Source: Endozoicomonas sp. ISHI1 (GTDB taxonomy: Bacteria; Pseudomonadota; Gammaproteobacteria; Pseudomonadales; Endozoicomonadaceae). From it: 64,000 nt of DNA. The stretch is taken from positions 1 through 64,000 of the forward strand of contig NZ_JAGRPU010000032.1 of NCBI RefSeq assembly GCF_024606225.1. Direction: 5' to 3'. A program made the position numbers and the translations under genes. The stretch's first letter is position 1. Every line of letters starts with the position of its first letter. A model generated the notes under the pieces. The model searched no databases. It was not told the DNA's origin and saw only the letters and a program-made list of their open reading frames with translations. Shown in pieces: positions 7,338 to 15,315 of this stretch.

Positions 7338-9032
7338 TTGCTGATATTATTGTTGTCTGCCCTCTGTCAGGGCGAATCGTTTCCAGAATGTTTTATTGCA
7401 GAGTGTGGACAGAATGCTATTTACCCGAACCAGAGCTATTCTGTAAAGTTTGATCCGCATATATTGCCGGGCAACCCGTCAGTCATTGCCAACACTGACG
7501 GCTACGCAACATCTGACTCACCACCTGAAGACAAACCACGCAAATCGGACGTTCAGGGGATCAATGCGTTCCTTATTGAGCGGATTTCGCGGCAGTTGTT
7601 TTACGCGACTCATCTGCGAGTGAGTTACGAACTGATCCTGACCACTAAAGCCCTTCCTCTGAAAGCCAAACCTTATTCATCGATACCTGTAGAATGGGCT
7701 ATCGCTGTCGCTTGGCTTTTAAAATGCTATTGGAACTGCGATTCACCGCTGATTAACCCGATGACACAGCAGGAGGCAACATCCATGTTGACACAGGAGA
7801 ATCAAACGTTTGCCATTATCACTGTGATGTTTGACTCTGGAAATAACCAACGACCACATCAGCAACAAGACCCGCCATCAGATTCATTCGGCCAACATGT
7901 CCCGGTTGCTACAACCTGTTTCGATAGCTTCCTGTATTCCCGCTCTGGTGGCGGTAACGAAGGCCCTCAACAAAACCAACATACCCTGGATTTCAATTGT
8001 TTCGTCTCTCCCTGTCATGGCGTTTGTCAATTCCACTACTCACCGGATGGCAGAGGGCTCAATGAATGGCAGCCGATTTCCTCAGAAAGCTCATGCCGCC
8101 ATTTGACGCATGGGCATTGTCTTCGTTGCATAGGTTATGTTGATCCTGTAGAAGTTACACCTCAAAGTTCACAGTTCGAAAGATTGAATCTTCCTGCTAC
8201 CATTCAACCCCAATCGGCTTCTGACCTGCTATTTGAGCTACTGACCCACGGCATTGATGGCGACCCAGCCAACAGCGGCAACTCTATAGACGGGATCCTC
8301 TTAGACTGCTGGATTGCCTCAGACGGGATCGTCTCAGACGCAATAAGCTCTGAGGCAGACCATGCAACTGACGCTACCGTGCCACTCAGAGATGATATGC
8401 CAATGGCTGGGAAAAACCGTCTTGCTGCCAGAGCACCGCTCCCCGGAGGATCGCCTCCCGGAGGATCGCCTCCCGGAAAAACTACACATTACCAACAAGC
8501 TCTGTCAGATCGCAAAAGCAAACGCTGCATTCGGCAAACAATCTGTGACCTGACAGTGGTCGGGGAGGATGGCCAGCCGCGGCCATGTGGAATGGCCTGC
8601 AAGGGCTCTCAAGGTCTGACGGAACATAAAAGAAGTGTCCACAGCGAGCAAAAAATCTGTGACGTGATAGTGGTTGGGGAAGATGGCCAACCCGGGCCAT
8701 GCGGTAAAATCTGCAGGAGTGCTCGAAGCTTGACGGTTCACAAAAGCAGATACCATACTGGGCAAAAAATCTGTGACGTGATAGCGGTAGGGAAAGATGG
8801 CCAGCCGCGGCTATGCGGGGCGGTCTGCAAGAATACTGGATCTCTGTCGTCTCACAAAACCGGATACCACACCGGGAAAAAAGCCTGTGACATGATAGTG
8901 ATCGGGAAGAATGGCAAGCGGCAGCTATGCGGGAAGATCTCCAACAATGCTCATTGCCTCTGGGAACACAAAAGAAGGCATCGAAAACACAAGCGTGATA
9001 ATGAAAACCAGAATGATAACCTCAACCCTTAA
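7338..9032 (+). CDS. Copy 5: exported zinc-finger array protein, 4 fingers
   Basis: The product is 564 residues from TTG 7338, the nearest canonical start. The post-hairpin codon has decayed to ACT, and the signal peptide is truncated unless initiation is non-standard. The Cys core is NCFVSPCHGVC with SCRHLTHGHCLRC. The linker holds a DGI-type module and a Gly/Ser/Pro repeat from a 15-bp DNA duplication (8443-8477), then a half finger (QALSDRKSKRC). Only four fingers follow, from about residue 397, one of the smallest arrays here. The tail is RKHKRDNENQNDNLNP. Confidence 0.7.
   Translation: MLILLLSALCQGESFPECFIAECGQNAIYPNQSYSVKFDPHILPGNPSVIANTDGYATSDSPPEDKPRKSDVQGINAFLIERISRQLFYATHLRVSYELILTTKALPLKAKPYSSIPVEWAIAVAWLLKCYWNCDSPLINPMTQQEATSMLTQENQTFAIITVMFDSGNNQRPHQQQDPPSDSFGQHVPVATTCFDSFLYSRSGGGNEGPQQNQHTLDFNCFVSPCHGVCQFHYSPDGRGLNEWQPISSESSCRHLTHGHCLRCIGYVDPVEVTPQSSQFERLNLPATIQPQSASDLLFELLTHGIDGDPANSGNSIDGILLDCWIASDGIVSDAISSEADHATDATVPLRDDMPMAGKNRLAARAPLPGGSPPGGSPPGKTTHYQQALSDRKSKRCIRQTICDLTVVGEDGQPRPCGMACKGSQGLTEHKRSVHSEQKICDVIVVGEDGQPGPCGKICRSARSLTVHKSRYHTGQKICDVIAVGKDGQPRLCGAVCKNTGSLSSHKTGYHTGKKACDMIVIGKNGKRQLCGKISNNAHCLWEHKRRHRKHKRDNENQNDNLNP
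8443..8477 (+). repeat. 15-bp tandem repeat in copy 5 linker
   Basis: The unit cggaggatcgcctcc is repeated about twice and encodes PGGSPPGGSPPG. It sits just before the finger array, at the position where other copies carry DGVAS repeats. Confidence 0.6.
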
Positions 9033-9125
9033 TCTGACACCGACTCTTTCAAGAGGTTTTGCGTGATTCCACACTTAGCTTTTGATTGTAGGTCTATGAC
9101 AGAAAAACACTCTGATTATCTTGAT

Positions 9126-9161
9126 CTATCCTTCCTTCTAGCCACTAAAATGCAAGGATAG
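9126..9161 (+). promoter_or_regulatory. SD-masking leader hairpin, copy 6
   Basis: Perfect 8-bp stem with a loop one base shorter than usual. The next codon is ATT (9163). Confidence 0.75.
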
Positions 9162-9162
9162 A

Positions 9163-11085
9163 ATTATTAAACAGTCACTCTTTGCGGCAGCACTGTTGCT
9201 GATAATATTGTTATCTGTCGCCTATGAGGCCGAATCGTTTGCAGAACGTTTTCTTGTCGATCCTGAAAAGAATGCTGTTTTTCCAAACCGTAGCTCTTCT
9301 ATAAACTCTGCCCCTCATACATCGCCAGGCAACCCGTCAGTCATCGCTGACATAAACGGCTATGAAGGATCTGACTCACCGCCTGAAGACAAACCACACA
9401 GACCTGGTGGTTATAGGCTCAAAGCAATCCTTATTGATTCGATTTCCAGGCAGTTTCTTTACGCCATTTATCTGCTGGTGGGTTACGAAAAGATTCTTAA
9501 CACCAGAAGTGCCCCCCTGAACGCCACCCCTTCTTCATGGCCATCCCTGGAAATGGTTATCGCTGCCGGGTGGTTTTTAAACAGCTATTGGAACTCCGAT
9601 TCACCGTCGTTTAACCCGATGAAACAGCAAAAGGCAACATTTATGTCGACACAGGAGAATCAAGCGTTTACCTCCATCACTATGATGTTTGGCTCTGGAA
9701 ATAACCAACAACCTTATCAGCAACAAGATCTGCCATCAGACTCATCCGGCCAGCACGCCCCGGTTGCCACACGCTGCTTAACCAGCCTCCCTTACGCTCA
9801 CTCTGGTGGCGGTAACGAAGACCCTCAACAGCAGCAACATACTTTGGGTTTCAATTGTTTCGTCTTTCCTTGTCATGGGCTTTGTCGATTCCGACACTCA
9901 TCCGATGGCAGAGGGCCAGCTGAATCACAGCTGAGTTCCTTCGAAAGCTCATGCCACCATTTAGCGTACGGACACTGCTTAAGCTGCATTGGTTATGTTG
10001 ATCCTGTCGATGCTACATCTCAAAACTCACATTTTGAAAGGTTGAATCCTCTTCCAGCCATCCAACCTCAGTCGATCTCTGACCTACCATTTGAGCTTCT
10101 GACTTGTGACATTGATGACAACCCATACAATAGCGGCAATTCCATAGAAGGGGTCACCTCAGACTCAATAAGAGCAGGGGCAGCCCTCAGAATTGATGCT
10201 ATTGGGACACTCAATGATGATATGCCAATGCCAGAGAATAACTGTCTTGCCACCGGTGGCGCGCCTACCGAAGGAGTGCCTTCCGGAGTAAATCCTCCCG
10301 AAGTAATTACTGATTGCCAGCAACCCTCTGGGAATCACAAAAGCAACAACCACATCTTGCAAAGAACCTGTGTCTTAACCCTGGTTGGGAAAGATGGCAA
10401 AACGCAGTCATGCGCGAAGATCTTCAAGAATGCCAGATCCCTGTCGAATCACAAAAGCAGATTCCATAGGGGACAAAAAATTTGTGACATGACAGTGTTC
10501 GGGGAGGATGGTCAGTCGCGGCCATGCGGGAAATCCTGCTTGGGCACTCAAGGCCTATCTGATCACAAAAGAAGCAGTCACAGCGGACAACAAACCTGTT
10601 TTGAGACCGTGGTAGGGAAAGATGGCCAACCCCGACCATGCGGGAAAGTCTTTGAGAATGCTAAATCTCTGTCGAATCACAAAGGCAAAATCCATACCGG
10701 GCAAAAAACCTGTGACGTGATAGTGGTTGGGGAAGATGGCCAGCACCGGCCATGCGGGGTAGTCTTCAAGAATACAGGATCTCTGTCGTCTCACAAAACT
10801 GGATACCACACTGCGCAAAAAACCTGTGATATATTAGTCATCGACAAGGATGGCCAGCCGCGGCTGTGCGGAAAAGTCTGCAAAAATGTTCAATCTCTGT
10901 CGAGCCACAAAAGCGCCTACCATAGCGGGGATAAAACCTGTGACATTATAGTGGTCGAAAAGGATGGCAAGCCGCAGCCATGTGGGAAGATCTTCATTAA
11001 CGCTCATAGTTTTTCGCAACACAAAAGAAGACATCGAAGGCGCAAGTTTGATGCTTTGCAGCGGGATAATAACCTCAATCCTTGA
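9163..11085 (+). CDS. Copy 6: exported zinc-finger array protein, 6 fingers
   Basis: The product is 640 residues from ATT 9163 (629 from TTG 9196). The signal peptide reads (M)IKQSLFAAALLLIILLSVAY and ends EA, with no Cys, which argues against a lipoprotein. The Cys core is NCFVFPCHGLC with SCHHLAYGHCLSC. The linker is close to that of copy 5 (ELLTCDIDDNPYNSGNSIEG). Six fingers start near residue 397. In four of them the third Cys is replaced by Phe (CGKVFEN, CGVVFKN and similar), exactly where classical C2H2 fingers have Phe. The tail is RRRKFDALQRDNNLNP. Confidence 0.78.
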   Translation: MIKQSLFAAALLLIILLSVAYEAESFAERFLVDPEKNAVFPNRSSSINSAPHTSPGNPSVIADINGYEGSDSPPEDKPHRPGGYRLKAILIDSISRQFLYAIYLLVGYEKILNTRSAPLNATPSSWPSLEMVIAAGWFLNSYWNSDSPSFNPMKQQKATFMSTQENQAFTSITMMFGSGNNQQPYQQQDLPSDSSGQHAPVATRCLTSLPYAHSGGGNEDPQQQQHTLGFNCFVFPCHGLCRFRHSSDGRGPAESQLSSFESSCHHLAYGHCLSCIGYVDPVDATSQNSHFERLNPLPAIQPQSISDLPFELLTCDIDDNPYNSGNSIEGVTSDSIRAGAALRIDAIGTLNDDMPMPENNCLATGGAPTEGVPSGVNPPEVITDCQQPSGNHKSNNHILQRTCVLTLVGKDGKTQSCAKIFKNARSLSNHKSRFHRGQKICDMTVFGEDGQSRPCGKSCLGTQGLSDHKRSSHSGQQTCFETVVGKDGQPRPCGKVFENAKSLSNHKGKIHTGQKTCDVIVVGEDGQHRPCGVVFKNTGSLSSHKTGYHTAQKTCDILVIDKDGQPRLCGKVCKNVQSLSSHKSAYHSGDKTCDIIVVEKDGKPQPCGKIFINAHSFSQHKRRHRRRKFDALQRDNNLNP

Positions 11086-11178
11086 TCTCACACCCGCCCT
11101 TTCATAAGGTTTTGCCCGGCGCCATCTTTCGTTTTTAGGAGAAGGTCTTGGACGGAAAAACAAACTTATTATCTTGAT

Positions 11179-11215
11179 CTATCCTTCCTCTCTACCCACT
11201 GGAATGAAAGGATAA
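11179..11215 (+). promoter_or_regulatory. SD-masking leader hairpin, copy 7
   Basis: CTATCCTT/AAGGATAA pairs over seven positions. The next codon is ATT (11217). Confidence 0.72.
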
Positions 11216-11216
11216 A

Positions 11217-13235
11217 ATTATTAAACAGTCACTCTTTTCGGCAACACTGTTGCTGTTATGGTTGTTGTCTGTCGTCTGTGAGGCCGAATCTTATACAGAA
11301 TGTTATATTGTCGAGCTTGAGCAAAATGCAGTTTTTCCAAACCAGAGCTTTTCCATAAAACCTGGCCCGTATACATTGCCGGGCAACCCGTCGGTCATTG
11401 TCGGCACAGAGAGCTATGCAGGATCTGACTCACCGCCTGACGACAAACCATATAGACCCGGTGTTTACGGGTTCAAAGCGATCCTTATTGAGTCGATTTC
11501 ATGGCAGTTGCTTCACGCTACTCATCTGCTGGTAAATTACGAACCGATTATGACCACTAAAAGCCCCTCTCTGAACGCCACCCCTTATTCATGGATACCT
11601 TTAGAAGTGGTTGTCACTGTTGATTGGCTGTTAAGAAGCTATTGGAACCCCGATTCACCGCTGTTTAAGATGATTGAACAACAAGAGGCAACATCTACGT
11701 TAACACAGGGGAATCACCCGTTTGCCCCCATCACAATGATGTTTGGCTCTGGAGATAACCAACAAACCTATCAGCAACAAGAGCAGTCATCAAAATCGTC
11801 CGGCCAGCTCGCCCGGGATCACACAAGCTATCTTTCCGGCTTCTGGTATTCCCGCTTCGGTGACGGTAACGAAGGCTATCAACAACAACACCAACATACT
11901 TTGGGCTTCAATTGTTTCGTCTTTCCGTGTAATGGTGTTTGTCAATTGCGACTCTCATCCAATGACAGAGTGCCCGCTGAATGGCTGCAGAATGCCTCAG
12001 GAAGCTCATGCTGCCATTTAACGCATGGACACTATCCTCTTTACATAAGTCATGCTGATCCTGAAGAAGCTAGACCTCAGCACTCACATTTCGAAACATT
12101 GAATCCTCTTCCTGCCTATCAACCCCAATCGGTTTCTGAACAACTCATTAAGCTAATGGCTCATGGATATGGCAACCCGGCCATTAGCAGCAATGCTATA
12201 GACAGAGTCGCCCCAGACTGGGTCGTCCCAGACTCAACGAGCGCAGGAGCAGCTTACATAACTGAAGTTACCAGACTAATCAATGATGATGTGCCAGGGC
12301 CTGGGAATAATTGTCTTCCTCCCGGAGGAGCAACTCCCGGAGTGCCTACACATTGCCAAAAAACTCTCTCGGATCAGAAAAGAAAATACCACACCGGGCA
12401 AAAAACCTGTGACGTGATAGTGGTTGGGGAAGATGGCCAGCTGCGACCATGTGGAAAGGTCTCAATGCATGCCCGGGCCCTGTCGGAACACAAAAGCAAA
12501 ATCCACACCGGGCAAAAAGTATGTGACGTGATGGTGGTCGGGACAGATGGTCAGCCGCGACCATGCGGATGGCTCTGCAAGAATGCTGGTATTCTCTCAG
12601 CTCACAAAAGCGGATACCACACCGGGCAAAAAACCTGTGACGTCACAGTAATCGGTAAAGATGGCGAGCTGCGACCTTGCGGAGTGGTCTGCAAGAATGC
12701 CGGAAGCCTCTGGGTTCATAAAAGCGGATTCCACACCAATCAAAAAACCTGTGACTTCTCAGTGGTCGGTGAAGATGGTCAACAGCAGCCGTGCGGAAAA
12801 ATCTGCAAGAATGCTCAGTCTCTGATGGTTCACAAAAGCGAATACCACAGCGGGCAAAAAACCTGTTGTTTAACATTAGTCGGGAAGGATGGCCAGCAGC
12901 GGTTGTGCGGAAAGGTCTGCAAACACGCTAAAGCTCTGTCGGAACACAAAAGAAGCGTCCACAGCAGTCAAGTAAACTGCAACGTGATCGTGGTTGGGAA
13001 GGATGGTCAGCAGCGACCATGCGGAAAGGTCTGCAACAATGCCAGAACCCTGTCGAATCACAAAAGCAGAATCCATGGCAAGGAAAAAATCTGTGACGTG
13101 ACGATCGGAGAGGATGGCCAGCAGCAGCCGTGTGGAAGGATCTATAAAAATTCTGACAGCCTTTCGAAACACAAAAGAATACATCGTAAACGCAAGCCCG
13201 TTGTTGTCGACCAGAACGACGACTTCAATCCTTGA
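11217..13235 (+). CDS. Copy 7: exported zinc-finger array protein, 7 fingers
   Basis: The product is 672 residues from ATT 11217 (661 from TTG 11250). Hydrophobic segments lie near 88-108 and 123-141. The first Cys core is NCFVFPCNGVC; the second has lost two Cys (SCCHLTHGHYPLYI), so it is dispensable. Seven fingers start near residue 391. The last knuckle is one codon shorter (CDVTIGEDGQQQPC), an in-frame change. The tail is RKRKPVVVDQNDDFNP. Copies 5-7 share linker modules and look like a local duplication group. Confidence 0.78.
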   Translation: MIKQSLFSATLLLLWLLSVVCEAESYTECYIVELEQNAVFPNQSFSIKPGPYTLPGNPSVIVGTESYAGSDSPPDDKPYRPGVYGFKAILIESISWQLLHATHLLVNYEPIMTTKSPSLNATPYSWIPLEVVVTVDWLLRSYWNPDSPLFKMIEQQEATSTLTQGNHPFAPITMMFGSGDNQQTYQQQEQSSKSSGQLARDHTSYLSGFWYSRFGDGNEGYQQQHQHTLGFNCFVFPCNGVCQLRLSSNDRVPAEWLQNASGSSCCHLTHGHYPLYISHADPEEARPQHSHFETLNPLPAYQPQSVSEQLIKLMAHGYGNPAISSNAIDRVAPDWVVPDSTSAGAAYITEVTRLINDDVPGPGNNCLPPGGATPGVPTHCQKTLSDQKRKYHTGQKTCDVIVVGEDGQLRPCGKVSMHARALSEHKSKIHTGQKVCDVMVVGTDGQPRPCGWLCKNAGILSAHKSGYHTGQKTCDVTVIGKDGELRPCGVVCKNAGSLWVHKSGFHTNQKTCDFSVVGEDGQQQPCGKICKNAQSLMVHKSEYHSGQKTCCLTLVGKDGQQRLCGKVCKHAKALSEHKRSVHSSQVNCNVIVVGKDGQQRPCGKVCNNARTLSNHKSRIHGKEKICDVTIGEDGQQQPCGRIYKNSDSLSKHKRIHRKRKPVVVDQNDDFNP

Positions 13236-13263
13236 TCTGACATCCGCACTTTCATCAGGTGAT

Positions 13264-13300
13264 CTATTCTTCCTTTCTACAAATTAGAATGCAACTGTAG
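13264..13300 (+). promoter_or_regulatory. Leader hairpin, copy 8 (weakened, SD altered)
   Basis: CTATTCTT/AACTGTAG has two mismatches, and AAGGA has become ACTGTAGG. The start codon here is ATG (13302), so the weaker mask accompanies a good start. Confidence 0.55.
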
Positions 13301-13301
13301 G

Positions 13302-15158
13302 ATGATTAAACACTCTTCTTTTTCTGCACCATTGTTGCTCATACTATTTTTGCCTGTCGTCTGCCAGACCAAACCGCTGACAGAACGCTTTATTGTCGAG
13401 CTTGAACAGAAGGCCGTTTTTCCAAACCAAAGTTTTTCTATAAAGCCTGGGCGTACATTGCCCGGAAACCCGTCAGTCATCACTATCGCAGATGACTATA
13501 CAGAACCAAATTTGCCATCGGATAAAAAACGACACAAACCATACAGTTACGAGGTAAAAACGACCATCATTGAGTCGATTTCCTGGCAATGGCTCTACGC
13601 GACAAATTTGCTGGTTGCTTACGAAGTAATCCTGACCACCAAAAACGCCCCTCTGAGTTACAACCCTTTTTCATGGGTAGCTGTAGAAGTGGTTATAGCG
13701 GTCAGCTGTCTTTTAAGAAGCTATTGGAACCCCGACTCACCGCTGTTTAATCCGATTCAACAGCAAGAAACGAGTCAGAATCAGCCGTTTGTGATCACCA
13801 CTATGATGCCCGGCTCTCGAAATGACCAACAACAAGGCCAAGTATCAGAATCATCTGGCCAGCGAAGCCCACAAGTCACCGGTCAACTTATAAGCTCTTT
13901 CTCCAGCACCCTGTATTCAGTCTCTGGTGGCAATAACGAAGGTCCTCAACAACACTCACATACTCTGGGTTTAAACTGTTTTGTCCATCCCTGTCATGGC
14001 GTTTGTCAATTCCGTCCATCATCCGATAAAGACGGGTTCGTCTCAGACTCATCAGGTACCGGGATAGCCGAAACAACTCAGCCTGTCGGGCAAAAAACCT
14101 GCGACGTAGTAGAGATCGGTGAGGATGGCCTCCTGAGACAATGTGAGAAGTTCTGCAAAAATGCCCGAGCTCTGGCGGTTCACAAAAGCAAATACCACTC
14201 CGGAAAAAAAACCTGTCCCCTGATCGTGGTCGGGGAAGATGGCCAGCATCGACCATGCGGGACTGTCTGCAGGAATGCTAAAATCCTCTCGGATCACAAA
14301 GGCAGATACCACACCGGACAGCAAACCTGTGACGTGATAGTGGTCGGAGAGGACGGCCAGCGGCGACCATGCGCAAAAGTCTGCAAGAATGCCAAAGCCC
14401 TTTTGTCTCATAAACATGGCTGCCACTCCGGACAAAAAATCTGTGACATAACAGTGGTTGGCGAAGACGATCAACAGCGGCAATGCGCGATGGTCTTCAA
14501 GAACGTTCGATCTCTGAGAGCTCACAAAAACAGATACCACACCGGTCAAAAAGCCTGCGAAGTAACATCGATCGGCGAGGACGGCCAGCAGCAGCCATGC
14601 GGAAAGGTCTGCAAGAATGTTCAAATCCTGTCGAGTCACAAAAGCAAATGCCACAGCGGACAAAAAACCTGTAACTTGATCACTGTCGGGGAAGATGGCC
14701 AACCACAGCCATGCGGAACGATCTGCAAAAATGCAGGTATCCTGTCGCAGCACAAAAGCAGAGTCCACTGCGAGCAAAAAATCTGTGGTCTCACAAAGGT
14801 TGGGGAGGATGGTCAGCAGCGTTCATGCGGGGTGATCTTTAAGAATACTCCATCTCTGGCGTCTCACAAAAGCAGATACCACACCGGACAAAAAATCTGT
14901 GATGTGAGAGTGTTCGAAAATGATGGACTACAGCGACTATGCGGGAAGGCTTGCAAAAATGCCGTAGCCCTGACAGAGCATAAAAGAAGACACCATAGCG
15001 AACCAAAAACCTGTGACGTAACAGTAGTCGGGGAGGATTGCCAGCTGCGGCCATGCGGGTATGTCTGCAACAATGCTCATGACCTTACAGAACACAAAAG
15101 AAAGCATCGAAAACGCAAGCCCGAAGATGTGAACCGGAACGATGATCTCAACCCTTGA
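13302..15158 (+). CDS. Copy 8: exported zinc-finger array protein, 9 fingers, short linker
   Basis: The product is 618 residues from ATG 13302, with a full signal peptide (MIKHSSFSAPLLLILFLPVV). The first Cys core is intact (NCFVHPCHGVC). The second cluster and most of the linker are absent: after CQFRPSSDKDG only VSDSSGTGIAETTQP separates the core from the fingers. Nine fingers start near residue 261. Fingers 3 and 4 carry Ala after the second Cys (CAKV, CAMV). The tail is RKRKPEDVNRNDDLNP. This is a compact but otherwise complete member with a canonical start, a good reference copy. Confidence 0.85.
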   Translation: MIKHSSFSAPLLLILFLPVVCQTKPLTERFIVELEQKAVFPNQSFSIKPGRTLPGNPSVITIADDYTEPNLPSDKKRHKPYSYEVKTTIIESISWQWLYATNLLVAYEVILTTKNAPLSYNPFSWVAVEVVIAVSCLLRSYWNPDSPLFNPIQQQETSQNQPFVITTMMPGSRNDQQQGQVSESSGQRSPQVTGQLISSFSSTLYSVSGGNNEGPQQHSHTLGLNCFVHPCHGVCQFRPSSDKDGFVSDSSGTGIAETTQPVGQKTCDVVEIGEDGLLRQCEKFCKNARALAVHKSKYHSGKKTCPLIVVGEDGQHRPCGTVCRNAKILSDHKGRYHTGQQTCDVIVVGEDGQRRPCAKVCKNAKALLSHKHGCHSGQKICDITVVGEDDQQRQCAMVFKNVRSLRAHKNRYHTGQKACEVTSIGEDGQQQPCGKVCKNVQILSSHKSKCHSGQKTCNLITVGEDGQPQPCGTICKNAGILSQHKSRVHCEQKICGLTKVGEDGQQRSCGVIFKNTPSLASHKSRYHTGQKICDVRVFENDGLQRLCGKACKNAVALTEHKRRHHSEPKTCDVTVVGEDCQLRPCGYVCNNAHDLTEHKRKHRKRKPEDVNRNDDLNP

Positions 15159-15277
15159 GCTGACCTCTGCCCCTCGGCGCTTAGATAAGAGTGACAATCA
15201 AAAGACAATATTCGTATAAATAATTACAGCCGGGCTTAAATGGTTTTTTAACGGTAAAGCACACTTACTTTCTTGAT

Positions 15278-15314
15278 CTATCCTTCCTCTCTGTAAACCA
15301 GAACTCAAGGATAG
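15278..15314 (+). promoter_or_regulatory. SD-masking leader hairpin, copy 9
   Basis: Perfect 8-bp stem directly followed by ATG (15316). Confidence 0.78.
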
Positions 15315-15315
15315 A

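Noticed and set aside
14052-14777. Long minus-strand open frames opposite the finger arrays (also 16837-17430, 20892-21596, 39472-40170, 41262-42092)
   Set aside because: They sit exactly opposite the 114-bp finger repeats and repeat with the same period. They have no signal, start context or independent conservation, so they are shadows produced by codon use in the repeat.
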